In this document: positions 48,790-59,699 of the stretch, one piece after another
Position numbering within the stretch: position 1 is the stretch's first letter
How the letters are laid out: every line of letters starts with the position of its first letter
Translations under genes and position numbers: made by a program
Source: Trichobilharzia szidati
Lineage: Eukaryota > Platyhelminthes > Trematoda > Strigeidida > Schistosomatidae
Assembly: GCA_944472155.2 (NCBI GenBank)
Contig: OX235272.1
Location: 90,340,020-90,404,019, forward strand
Length of the DNA stretch: 64,000 nt
Direction of reading: 5' to 3'
Notes under the pieces: generated by a model
Databases searched by the model: none
The model's input: only the letters and a program-made list of their open reading frames with translations
What the model was told of the DNA's origin: nothing

Positions 48790-49075
48790 CGGAAATGAAC
48801 AAGCCAAGAACCTACTACCCAACAAATATGCGGTCTAAAATGGAGCTGGATTCCTCATAGGCTGAGAGGATACTCAAGTGGAACCCGTATGGTAAACGAG
48901 CAGTTGGATGTTATGTTGAAGAGACCATGTGAGAAGGAAATGAAAGTCTATGGAAAATGTGGGGGCCAGCTGAGAAAGACTTCACAGGACAGAGTGAAAT
49001 AGAGATGTGCTGCTGAATCCCTATGTTCTATTCGGAACCCTCTAGGGAATAATAGTAATAATAATTGCTGAAGTA
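48790..49075 (+). mobile_element. RTE/SR2-like LINE 3' end with TAA-type tail
   Basis: Plus-strand blocks CTCATAGGCTGAGAGGATAC and TGAGAAAGACTTCACAGGACAG followed by CCCTATGTTCTATTCGGAACCC and AATAATAGTAATAATAATTG, the RTE-type short tandem tail. Confidence 0.7.
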
Positions 49076-49102
49076 AAAAGCCTCAACGTCAATGCGAATA
49101 TG

Positions 49103-49108
49103 TTTATT
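49103..49108 (-). terminator. Candidate polyadenylation signal of the LicD-family gene
   Basis: AATAAA on the minus strand, about 90 nt past the stop codon at 49197. It lies just beyond the 3' tail of a plus-oriented SR2 fragment. Position and sequence fit; usage is inferred. Confidence 0.45.
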
Positions 49109-49196
49109 TCCTATTTATACACATAGACTGTCACTTCTACTATCAATAAGTTCATCAAACTACGAAATACTGAACATATAACATTGTATAATATCA

Positions 49197-52100
49197 TTAT
49201 AAAAATTTATTACAATACTTGATTGGTTTTATATAATTATTACCATAGAATAGAGATAAAAGTGAATCCGATTGTCTAGGACATGGAACATATAAATCCA
49301 TAAATAAACATTTAGATAAAGGGAATATATAATTTAAAGGATAGTATTTTATTCCATTAGTTTCACTGTTATATCCTTCATCAAATACACCGAAATCAAT
49401 TAATTCACCGTGTGTATTTAAACGCAATTCAACACGTACTGAAAATAAGTCTAAAAATGTAAATTTACTAAGAACTATTCTTGCCAATGGTAGACAAAAT
49501 GAACATTCGTCAATTGCTATTGGAACTGTATAACCATAACAACTGGTTCGTGATCCTCTGTCATATACACAGTAATTAGCTGGACGTGTTACGATTCTAA
49601 ACTATAAATACAAACGAGTAAAAATGTGATTATTATTTTATTACTAGTGATAAACGTAATAAGTAGTGTGAAAATATTCTATGTTTTTTACTCAAGAACG
49701 ATGAAATACAGTAGTCGTTTGTATATCAGATTATAGTTGAAACATATGGTTGATACTACATTCATCCTTTGTGAAAATGATTTGGATATGAATGTGGTAA
49801 TATCTCAATTCAATGAAGTACATTGAAATATCAAATACGTGTGTGAAGAAGAATCCAAAAGTAAAATTGCCTTCTAGACGTCCTGCTAACAAGAAGACCA
49901 GACGGTAGTATAAACAGGAATTTGCATAAGAAAAGTACTTAGACCGGTCAATATACACATTTTCACAGGTTTATTCCTCTCTATTGTAAAAGAAATTTGG
50001 TAAATACCCTCATCTATAGGATTAGAGCTATTTGTTCCGAAGATGTTATTGAAGATGAATTTAAGGTTGTATACGACACGTTAATTGAAAACACCTATCC
50101 TGTAAGTTCATCTCTGGGCACATGGCCGAGAAGGTAGAGAAGGACTCTTCTGTATCTCTATGCCTAATTATATATATAAACGACTACAATTCAAAGGTGA
50201 TATATTTAGTGAAGTAATAACCAACAAGTTGAGAAAATCAATTCAAATAACGTTTAATGACGGTAAGCTGCAGCTCATATCTCCCGTACAATCTGTTGTG
50301 ACTCCGAAACTGAAAGATGAAGTATCTAGGCCAGCCAACTCTAAGTCTATCTATCAGTTCAGTTGTTGCTGCGCAGCTAGTTTTGTTAGCTGTTGTTCTA
50401 CGAACTTAATTTTTCGCTCTGCGGAACAGCTGCTAGAGTGACTAAATAAAAGCGTAGTAAAAGCTTTTTACGAGTTGACCACGGATGGATATCAGTTAGA
50501 GGACCATTGAAAACCAGGGTGTACTGGACAACTGTCTCATCATAGTTTGGGAATCATTGATAGTACGCACCCACTGGGGTTCGAACCCAAGACCTTCCGA
50601 TTACAAGGCAAGCTCGTATACCATTCAGTCACTGGGATCCGACTCCTCAATGGCCAGCTCATGTATTCTAACTTCTACCGATTCGTGATTCAACCCGTGG
50701 TCAACTCGTAAAAACAAAACTAACCCTTACAAACCAAACTGTAGTAAAAGTTATCATCAGTTCGATATTACATCACCTCGTCCAAACAGACCACAAAGCT
50801 AGCTGCATTGGAGAGTCTTCCTCTATCATCTATCTGGTAACGAATAAATTATACAAGGCTTCCATAAACTGAAATCTCCAAACAGGAGTGACCACTGAAA
50901 TTTGCTTAAATCGACCAGGGATCTGTGTACAAAAGCAACAGGTCCACTCAGTCGCTATTGATACCCTGGCCTGCTGTGGGACCTATCAAATCATGAATTC
51001 TGTTTTGCTCCTTCTAATTTATCTGATATTCAGTTTATTATTTTGTTGATGCTTATTATCTCTTACAGGTGCTTCTGAGATGTAATTTATCGTTACTATT
51101 GATCCAATTTGATTTAAAACAACATTAATGTTGCTAATAATTCTTTAATTATTACAGGCATAAAACTAGAACGCCTGATGAAGAAATTATTGAAAAGAGT
51201 GTCCTTTTTTCACTAATGAGCCTTAGTTAATGATTCATGATCTCTGAATTACAAATTAATAAAAAAGGAATAATACTGAGTTAAAAATAAGTTCAGTGGG
51301 TTACATCACAGAAGTCAGAAGTTATGGTTCATCTTATCACGACCAAGCTAATGGAAGGACCTGATATTAATTTCACTTCCGGTACTGAAGAGCCCCAAAA
51401 CTAAGATGAATAGTTAGTTTTCAACCATTTTCTATCTATAAAACATAAAATAATTGAGCAAAGAATATCCTTTTCGATAATTTCCTCTTCTGACACTACA
51501 ATTATATATATATATATGCTTATATAAATAGAATATTCTGGAATAGTAGTCAATAACAATATTAATGTTTTTTAAATAACAACGATTTGTAAAGTAAGAT
51601 CAATGGAAAAACAGTTCATTAAAGATGCTTAAATTATAATAATATAATAGTAAATAGAATATCAACTAAAATTGGGAAAATTCCACAAAAATTGAGGATC
51701 ATTCAAACCTAGATGGCCAAGGTAAAGAAAATGTCTGAACTAAGTTTTTTTTGACTCACAAATTAGGCTTCTTAATATGGATCCCAACAGCTAGCCTCAG
51801 CAATATTTAGTAGTCGAACTCTTAAGGCGAAATTGAGATTCGTAGGTATGCGGTAAATGACCCTGAAAGCATGATTGACATCAGTCTTGTGTTCTGTACC
51901 CACAAGATGAGACAGAATAGCACTGCGAATAGATTTTGTTTGTCCTTTACTTAACCACTCAGCGTGATGTTTGGAAATTCGACGAGAAACACGCCTAATT
52001 GAACGGCCTATGTAACTGGATCCACAGGAGCAGTTAAATTGGTAGATACACATGGAAGAGGCGAAATTAGGCAGTTTATCTTTTACTCCCGAACGCAAAA

Positions 52101-55100
52101 GAGGAGTGGTTTTGGAGACACAGCGTAATTCGGCAGCAGGGAGTGCTCTTTTTACTGCATTTCTAAGGCGTTTTGTTAGTATCTGGCTGATGTTGTCCCC
52201 AAGGAACTGCATTTGTAAGAATAAGGCCTTTTTATGAACTGTTGGCACCTTTAGCTGCATTGATTTTAGATTCATATTCTTATCAATAAACTTTTCTGCA
52301 TAACCATTTTCACTCAGCAATCGTTTAATATTATTAAGTTCCTCATCAAGACATTCATCCGAGCGGATTGCTCTTGCTCTGTGAACCAAGCACTTTATCA
52401 GATTGCGTTTGTATTTCAAGGGCACGAAGCTGATGTTGTTCATAACACTAATTCACTGACTATTATGTATGCATAACTGTAGAACCTGATGATGAAGTTA
52501 TCGAAAAGAATATTCTTTGTTCAGTAACCATTGTTTTGAAACAATGATTTGACCGATTAATGTGCAACAAATCTACAACACTAAATTTAGTGATTAAAGT
52601 AGTGATTTAGCCTGTTACTCCATAAATAACTTTTTCAATAGACTTTTAGTTAGGCTAAACACTATGAAGACGTGACACATTACCTATGATAGAGAAGATT
52701 TGTAGCTCAGGTGGATGATTTTGATGTGGTTGTGTTCTCTGAGCTGGATAGTTAATTTGCGAAGCTTTCATCCCCTACTGGTGACATCTTCAGACATTAC
52801 CTGTTTGACCCAAAGAAAGGTGCTTTGAAACCTGCGGCACAGTAGTTACAACTACCTTCCATGTATAGTTGAGTCACACTAAAAGTAATACTAGTTCTAG
52901 TGTAGTTTCCTTCAGCACACATGTAATAGTCAATTATGCTTTAAACTGTAAATATATAACTTACATTTCCTGAAGGAGACTGTTTTGATTCGTCTGCCAG
53001 TTTTCTTATAATTGGTTCATATGTGTCCAAGATGGCCACATCCACATCATGATCATATGGGATAATGTCATTATTTCTAAAGAGGGAAAAACAACTCAAA
53101 AGTATGCAGGAAAGTTATTACGATCAGATTCAACAAAACATTAATTAAGCAGACCATAGTGAGTAGGTTTTTATTAGACTGATTGACTGAGTTACAATAT
53201 AGAACTATGCATAGAGGTCAGGCAGTTCAACTTGTCACACTCCATGTAGTACACAATGGTAGAAAGAAGAGACTAGGAAGAGTTTTAACGAGAAGAAATG
53301 TGCGGGAGAAAGAAAAGTGACATGAAAAAGTATGTCGGTATGATGGGTACGGTAGAACATAAAGAGTGAATGCATCTGAGGCACTGAGAACGATTTTGAG
53401 CCATGTCACCAATAGTAGCCTGTAGCCTTGTGATTCTTACCACCCTCAAAAACTCCTACCAGTCAGTCTTCACCTCCCTACCTGGCTCAAATAAGTTGTC
53501 AAACACTTCATGAACTAATGCAAGTTTGATTTGATCATACATAAGTCTTTTTCAACCTAATTCTATGTCAGCTACCATTGCTCGTCAAGGAAGGCGGTGG
53601 ATTGGCATGAATAACATGTGTTCTGGCTGTCTCAATCATTGTAGCTTCATAACCTCATTGATTAACGTAACGTCCTTACCAAACGATACACCTACCTTTC
53701 ATATTGTTTACCATATTATACCACTTAGTGTGGGAGATAGATTGTAAACATATGTGGTCAGAGACAGCTTCTTCTGCTTTTAACGGCCTTGTTTCACAGC
53801 CTTAAAGAAGGACGGAGTGAATTGCTGAGCAGTACACATGTCCTTTGATTGACAGCAGGATATCATCTTTACTCCAGAGATGACGCTAGTTGGCAGACGT
53901 CACACGAACCTTTTTCATTCGTGCTGAGATTAGGGCTGATGCAATTTCCTCAGTAAGTGAAGTAGTAAACATCTTCTACTACTTCACCTCCTGTCTTCAA
54001 GCTAGGAGTCGGTGTATTCTAGCCCTGTAGCATCATCTTACATTTGACGGAAGCGAACTGCATGGCAAACATTCGAAGGTTCCTGTTCAAGGTGTTCGGC
54101 GTCTTCGTCTCATAGAACAAAATCATCTACATAGTGAGAGTGTTACTTGGCAACGGTTGACCCTCTAAGTCTCTGAGGTCAGTTAGGGTCAGTTCCATTG
54201 GTACACCTTTGATAGAAATACAAAATAAATTAGGACGGTGGGCATCCCTGATGGATACCACTGGTTACCATCACTCCAAAATACAGCTGTCAGTATGCTC
54301 TTACACGGATGTGACCGTTCAAGTAGAATGCCTTAACCAGTACGATGTTTTAAGTGATGCATAGTAGTGTTCTTTTTGGTTACTTTGCTTCACTTTATCT
54401 TCGCTTTCATAATTGCTGTCACCGTTGAAATTTCGATTCTTTGCTTCACTTGATTCAATTTAAACCTCTTAATACTAGTTCATCAATTTAATAATTTAAA
54501 ATCTTGGAGTTCATCCTATTTAACTCTATTTCCTTAGACATCACGTTAATTATCTTTATTCTAATCACATGTGTATATTGACTGAGCAATTTTTAGTGCC
54601 ACTTAATGCCTTTTTTTTACGTAATTTGAATGCGACTGCACATCTAGAAATTGAAGTTGTTGAAAAGAAATATTTCTCTTCGCTGAAAAAATAGTTTCCG
54701 CTGATGAATATATGGGGATATTTTGAGATAAATATATCTGCCGATACTGAGGATGTCGGTGATCCCATGGCAACTCCATTGGTTTGTCTGTATATTAATC
54801 CTTAGGATTTCAGTACTATGGAAATCAGGCATTAGCTGCATTCCTAGCATGATGTCTTCTAGTGGTACTTTGGTTCTTAGTCGAAGTTCTCGGCCAGAGA
54901 TCATTTCATTCTTGACCGCTTCCATAGCCTTATTTATCGGTGTCATTATGTTGCAAAATGTTTGACTGGAAATTGTAAGGAAACATCTATGCACTTACTT
55001 GCTTCGTAATACCTTCCATTTCATCGATTGCATGCAAGATATAAGCGCTACTAACAAAACTACGCTGTCTTTCTACAATGAATCACTTTTCACCGATGTC

Positions 55101-57437
55101 CCACTTATGGAAACTGTTTTATGTGTAAACACATATATGGCAACCAGTTAAACATCAGAATACCAACAATGTATATGAAAGAAACTACTGCTAAGGTGTG
55201 TTGTTAATTAACAGTTCACTTTCAATGACACCATATACAGACAAAAGGATACCTTCGCAATCGGATCTCCCTTGTGTCCATTACTAGCACAGTGTTTCAT
55301 AATAAGCCTCGAGGACGGTTCATTAAAGTCGACCATTAAAAATTTGTAACTGTGCACAAGGTACCTAGGTGATGTTTTCATCACTAGTGACAACAGTTTT
55401 GACCTAAGTCGATTACCAAAGATATTTAACAACTGCCATCCAGTAATAAAATTCACTCTTGAAATATAAATCGAATCCCAAATTCTTTTTCTTTATGTGG
55501 AACTAACAAGGCGATTCGAAAGATCCTTAAGAAGGTAAGTCCATAATAAACCCACTTGGAGTAGCCAAGTTCCTATAGTGAGGCGGCTACTGAACGAAAA
55601 CGGAATTTAATTTAATCCCATTCCACTGTGATGCGAAGCATCCGTAATCCTGATACACCAAAATCAGAACTAGATCTTTTGAAAGAAATCATCATCCAAA
55701 ATGGATACCGACCTAAATTCATGGACACGAATATCAAACCAAAAGTTCAGAGAAAAGAAACGTCACTTGTTCCAAAAAATAACTTTTAAATGAACTTGGA
55801 TTTTGAGGGAGACTTAATCTGCGATATCCTTAAGAGAAGAATTTATCATATTTGAGCGGAGCATTCTTCGAAGCAACTCTAAGAGTAGTGTTCTCAAGTC
55901 ATTCATTGGTCCGCAGAAATCTTAGGGACAAGATATAGCATTTGACAAATTCTATGTGCATATATCAGCTTACCTGTTGCTGTAGAGACAAGTACATTGG
56001 TCGTTCGACGCGTAACCTGTCTAAAAGGGTTGAAGAACACTATCCCACATGTCTCAGAATGATAGTATTGGCTTTATAGGAGTTTGATAATCGAAAACCA
56101 TGTCAACACTGGTCATTCTGTCTCAACAAGTGCCTCCTTCATAGTAATATATTAAGTGAGGAATAACCTGTCAAAGACAATACGTTTTCGTCTCCTCAGA
56201 CCTGGGTTTCTTGCTAGGTGGCACTTATCAGCAAGGCAAACTTGACTGATAGAATTTGGTCTGCACCGAAGATAGGACTAGCCACATCGCACTAGTTACT
56301 GACTAGTGTCCAATCAAAAATATCCAATACAGTCCTACAGGAGGTCAATCGCGAGTCCGAATAGCTCAGTGGTAACGTCTCTGACTGCAGCACTGGGTGA
56401 CATGGGTTCGAATATCAGAAGGGACATGAGTTCCTTCAAGGTTGCAGATACACCTTGCTGACTGTTGAGTGCCAACTAGCACGAAACCTAAGTCTAAGGC
56501 TTCCTGCCGATCGCCTCCAACCATCTAATAACAACAATCCTGAGTATACCATGATGGTGAGCCACCTAGCATGGTGGCTACATTGCAAACTTGACTGACA
56601 GAATTCAGTCTGCACCAAACAAACTACCAGACACTAGTTAGTGTCCAATCAAAAGAAGGAAAAGCTTCTTTGTATTTGAATATCAGGTATCATCAGAAAT
56701 CACCAACTTCGATGCAACCTAGTTTGATCAGCAATTTCACCAAAAAATTACGTAATAAAACGTTGAACAGGTTGAGTTTAGAACAAAACAATTAGTGGAC
56801 AAACATACCTTATCGATCCTAACAATGTTCCATATGTTATCCACCATATAATTTTATATTTTTCAGCTATACTTATCCATTCTTTCAACAAACCATATAA
56901 TTTCTTGCGTTTTTCATTACTTAATTTACAAATCATACTTTCATATTTATGTTTATAAACGCGGGATAAATTATACTTTGATGGTGTATCCGGTAGTTCA
57001 TGTGTTGATGAATTCTTCTGACTGTATACTTTAGGCATTGAACCAAGTGAATTCAATTCATTCAAACAATAATTATAATCAACATTTATTGTACAGCAAT
57101 CATGTCTGCCAATAGTTTTATTTAATTCTCTATGAAATTGACATAATTGTTTGATAATGTAATCATAGACATTTTTCATATATGTTGTGGCTTTTTGATT
57201 ATTATATTCTATGGAATTTCTTGATTCAAATGGAAATAAACGTTGTATATGAGTAATATTTGTAACAATAATTTCATTATTTATTCCTTTTTCAATAATA
57301 TCCAATTTATATTTACAGCATATTTCTTTCTTCTTCGTATAACTAACATCATTATTGTTCAATGTCCAATACATTATACTTATATAGGTAATTAAAACAA
57401 GTAAGATTATCAAATGGTTGATGAGATGATTGAACAT
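49197..57437 (-). CDS. LicD/fukutin-family type II membrane protein, 3 exons
   Basis: Exons on minus: 57437-56809, 53076-52965, 49601-49197; phases fit and give 381 codons plus stop. Residues about 6-27 form one hydrophobic segment after a short N-terminus, so a type II Golgi/ER anchor is inferred. The family signature spans exons 1-2: ITYGTLLGSIRNND followed by IIPYDHDVDVAI, the metal-binding acidic cluster of LicD-type nucleotidyltransferases (phosphocholine or phospho-sugar transfer; fukutin and FKRP are relatives that transfer ribitol phosphate). Exon 3 (FRIVTRPANYCVYDRG..., ending KYCNKFL) is the family's C-terminal half, with PLNYIFPLSKCLFMDLYVPCP resembling the conserved region before the end of the fold. 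The lumenal stem (about residues 30-190) is lysine- and asparagine-rich and not recognisable. Substrate unknown: phosphocholine on glycans or glycolipids is plausible but unproven. Intron 2 (3.4 kb) and intron 1 (3.7 kb) carry PLE relics. Confidence 0.85.
49985..51070 (+). pseudogene. Penelope-like endonuclease relic, split by a hammerhead SINE
   Basis: Plus strand LIYRIRAICSEDVIEDEFKV, RLQFKGDIFSEVITNKLRKS, KSIYQFSCCCAASFVSCCS (GIY-YIG badly decayed), continuing after the SINE with TNKLYKAS and RDLCTKATGPLS. In LicD intron 2. A type a motif at 51169-51212 (CTGATGA...TGAAAAGAG) and a minus one near 51455-51497 follow. Confidence 0.75.
50464..50740 (-). repeat. Family-2 hammerhead SINE with terminal inverted repeats and 10-bp target duplication
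   Basis: GTAGTAAAAG at 50454-50463 and 50741-50750. Ends carry a perfect 20-bp inverted pair (50465-50484 and 50695-50714). Box B GGGTTCGAACCC on both strands. Ribozyme region is decayed. Confidence 0.85.
51772..52443 (-). pseudogene. Penelope-like element GIY-YIG endonuclease, long open frame
   Basis: 224-codon open frame on minus: VPLKYKRNLIKCLVHRARAI, LDEELNNIKRLLSENGY, LFLQMQFLGDNISQILTKRL, SSMCIYQFNCSCGSSYIGRS, ISKHHAEWLSKGQTKS, IRSAILSHLVGTEH. The CxYxFxCxCGxxYIGR core of PLE endonucleases is intact. 5' and 3' truncated: the EKPELCVQ block is missing. Starts with an in-frame Met at 52443 only by chance; the element extends upstream. In LicD intron 2. Confidence 0.85.
52482..52522 (+). 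ncRNA. Hammerhead-like motif of PLE type a, best copy
   Basis: GAAC (52482-52485), CTGATGA (52486-52492), 10-nt linker, GAA (52503-52505), palindrome AAGAATATTCTT (52506-52517), T, GTTC (52519-52522). Canonical CUGANGA and GAAA, stem I of 4 bp, stem II only 1-2 bp. Opposite strand to the adjacent PLE frame. Confidence 0.5.
53180..54350 (-). pseudogene. Decayed LINE (RT to C-terminus)
   Basis: 54.3-53.9 kb on minus has remnants of RT motif B (SGIHQGCPPS) and the region of the YADD box; 53.8-53.2 kb matches the LINE C-terminal fragments at 39.2 and 45.4 kb. Many stops. In LicD intron 1. Confidence 0.55.
54560..56110. pseudogene. Penelope-like element remains in two opposite orientations
   Basis: 54565-54994 on minus holds RT motif B in two frames (QTNQWSCHGITDI; MGSPTSSVSADIFI). 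55340-56090 on plus holds LPKIFNNCHPVIKFTLEI, LDLLKEIIIQNGYRPKFMD, LDFEGDLICDILKRRI, with the GIY-YIG part full of stops. This could be one 5'-inverted copy or two copies. Confidence 0.65.
56210..56660 (+). repeat. Family-3 SINE with expanded hammerhead-like core, plus a partial second copy
   Basis: GAGTCCGAATAGCTCAGTGG box A, GGGTTCGAATATC box B, then at 56451-56504 CCTTG, CTGACTGTTGA, GTGC/GCAC, GAAA, CCTAAG, TC, TAAGG. A repeated flank block (ACTTGACTGACAGAATTCAG, AGTTAGTGTCCAATCAAAAG) recurs at 56585-56655. Confidence 0.75.
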
Positions 57438-57864
57438 TGAATTGAATGAGTAATTTACTAAACTTCCTTTATATTTTACTATTAAAATTAATTAAGCATT
57501 TGTTAATCACAAAGAAAGATGGCCGGCCTTGGTAGATTTTTAAATCTGTCAGTAATCGATAGATCCTACTCCTATTTCTCATACTCATGTAGACTTAAAT
57601 ATAGATGACCGTTTGTGCATTCTTCTATACATACATAATATATGCATATAAATCAGATTTCATTATCAGGAAGGAGGGTTTCGAAAAAAACCTAAAGTAA
57701 TTTATGAATTAACACAATAATATCACAACAAAATGGTGTAAGATCTTGAGCCATTAAAAGAAGTTGAACATTGGTTTATTTGTTTTAAACTGAAATTAAT
57801 TGGAACACTGGTCATCACAATGAATTTGTATCAAATTGCAGTATATATATATATATATATATAT

Positions 57865-57990
57865 GCGTCGGTAGCACAGTGGTTAGGACTCCCGCCGACC
57901 ATGCACATGGTCCGGGGTTCGATTACCTGCCGACGCACACCCGATATCTATGGTCGGCCTGTAAAATTTGGGCTACCGATATCCATGCTG
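57865..57990 (+). repeat. tRNA-derived SINE, tail type B, next to (AT)n
   Basis: GCGTCGGTAGCACAGTGGTT, GACCATGCACATGGTC hairpin, GGGGTTCGATTACC, CCGACGCAC, then GGTCGGCCTGTAAAATTTGGG. Sits directly after an AT microsatellite and is followed by ATATATATAT. Confidence 0.8.
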
Positions 57991-58149
57991 ATATATATAT
58001 ACGTACATGTGCGTTTCAAAATTGTGTCGCATGTTAAATGCTTAGATCTGTGTGAAACGTTATTCTCAAGAGCAGATATTCTTTTCTGGACTTCATTGAG
58101 TAGTTTGTGAGGAATTTGATTAATCCAGTTACTTATTTCAGTCAGTCAG

Positions 58150-59600
58150 TATTCTATAGTATTACTATTATTATATTATTATTGTTCCCTTGGGTTCCTA
58201 GTGGAACATAGGGCTTCAACTGCACGTCTCCACTTGCTTCTGTCTTCTGCTGTACTTTTCACCTGCATCCATGTTAGTCCATACTGTTTCAACTCTTCTT
58301 CACACGATCTCCTCCATGTCACCCTTGGACGTCCCACTCGCCGCTTCCCTTTCGGGTTCCACTCGAGCACTGGCCTGACGCGCGATGTCACCCAGCGGCC
58401 TCCTCAGCGAGTGTCCAATCCATCTCCACTTTCTCCTGCATATTTGTTGAGCGATTGGTTCTTGTTTTGTTTGTTCCCATAGTTTCTTGTTGGTGATTCT
58501 TTCCGGCCGGCCTCTGATCTTCAGTATAGAGCGAAGACAGTTGTTGATAAAGGTCTGCAACAGGCTGTTGGAAATATTCTTTGTGACCCGCCAAGTTTCT
58601 GATCCATCCGTATAGAAGAACTGACTGACTTGACGTTTGTATTGAAAATCCGAATTTTGTTGTTGATGCTGAGTGACGAAGATTTCCAGATTGGTTTCAG
58701 GTTGATGAATGTGTTTCTCGCCTTCCCGATTCTCGATTTGACATCCTCGTCCGTTCCTCCTGTAGTTGAGACAATGCTCCCTAGATAAGTGAATGAAGTA
58801 ACCTCTTTCAAATCCCTCCCGTTGATGGTGATTGGCGCTGGATGTTGCTGCTGTTGTTGTTGTTGTTGGTTGGTTATTTTCATAACCTCCGTCTTGTCTA
58901 TGTTCACCTGGAGTCCTGTCTTTGCTGCTTCTTCGACCAGTTTGTCGGTTTTCGCTTGTAAGTCTTCGATTTTGTGTGACATCAAACATAAATCATCCGC
59001 GAAATCTAGGTCTTCTAGGTTCTTCACGTCTGTCCAGGATATCCCTGTCTTCTCGTTTCCCACTGTCTGACGCATAATCCAGTCCACCACAATTAGGAAT
59101 ATCATTGGTGATAATAAGCACCCTTGTCTGACTCCTGTGTTTACTCCAAACGCCTCGCTGAGTTTTCCGTTGTGGATCACTTGACATGTGCCGTTGTCGT
59201 ACAGCTGCTGAATAAGGTTGATGAATATTTGGGGTACGCCGTAGTACTCGAGTAGTTTCCAAATTACTTCGCGGTCAACGCTGTCGAAGGCCTTTTCAAA
59301 GTCTATAAAGTTGAGGTAGAGGTTTGATTGCCATTCCATGCTTTGTTCGATGATGATGCGTAGAGTTGCAATTTGGTCAGAACATGATTTGCCTTTCCTG
59401 AATCCAGCTTGTTCTGGTCGGAATTCTGTATCCAGTGCGTCCTTTATTCTCTCCAGGATGATGCGACTCAGAATTTTACTTGGCGTCGACAGGAGCATGA
59501 TTCCTCGCCAGTTCTTGCAGAGTCCTAAGTCGCCCTTCTTTGCCTTGCATTTATTCTTTCTTTCTTGATTGCCTTTCATAGTGTTAAGCAGATCACATAC
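58150..59600 (-). pseudogene. RTE-clade (SR2-like) LINE, 5' truncated, RT mostly open
   Basis: Minus strand from about 59577: KKGDLGLCKNWRGIMLLSTP, EQAGFRKGKSCSDQIATLRI, LNFIDFEKAFDSVDREVIWK (motif A), TGVRQGCLLSPMIFLIVVDW (motif B), LEDLDFADDLCLMSHK (motif C, FADD), LQVNIDKTEVM, a run of eight glutamines (58845-58868), EVTSFTYLGSIVSTTGG, SRIGKARNTFINLKPIWKSS. A frameshift near 58610 moves the C-terminal block to another frame (ETWRVTKNISNSLLQTFINN, RRKWRWIGHSLRRP), and another near 58390 leads to WRRSCEEELKQYG. Ends in a TAA-type tail at about 58150-58185. The apurinic endonuclease half is absent. Most complete SR2 copy in the window. Confidence 0.92.
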
Positions 59601-59699
59601 TGTGGTCTGAATAATTTCGGATTCGAAATAAAACTGTGAAGTGAAGTTTCTTCTCCGAATGTGTAAACTGCAGATGGTGAATTTGACTGAGTGTATCGC

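Noticed and set aside
58845..58868. Polyglutamine tract as a possible expansion locus
   Set aside because: It is inside a dead RTE reverse transcriptase, not a host gene.
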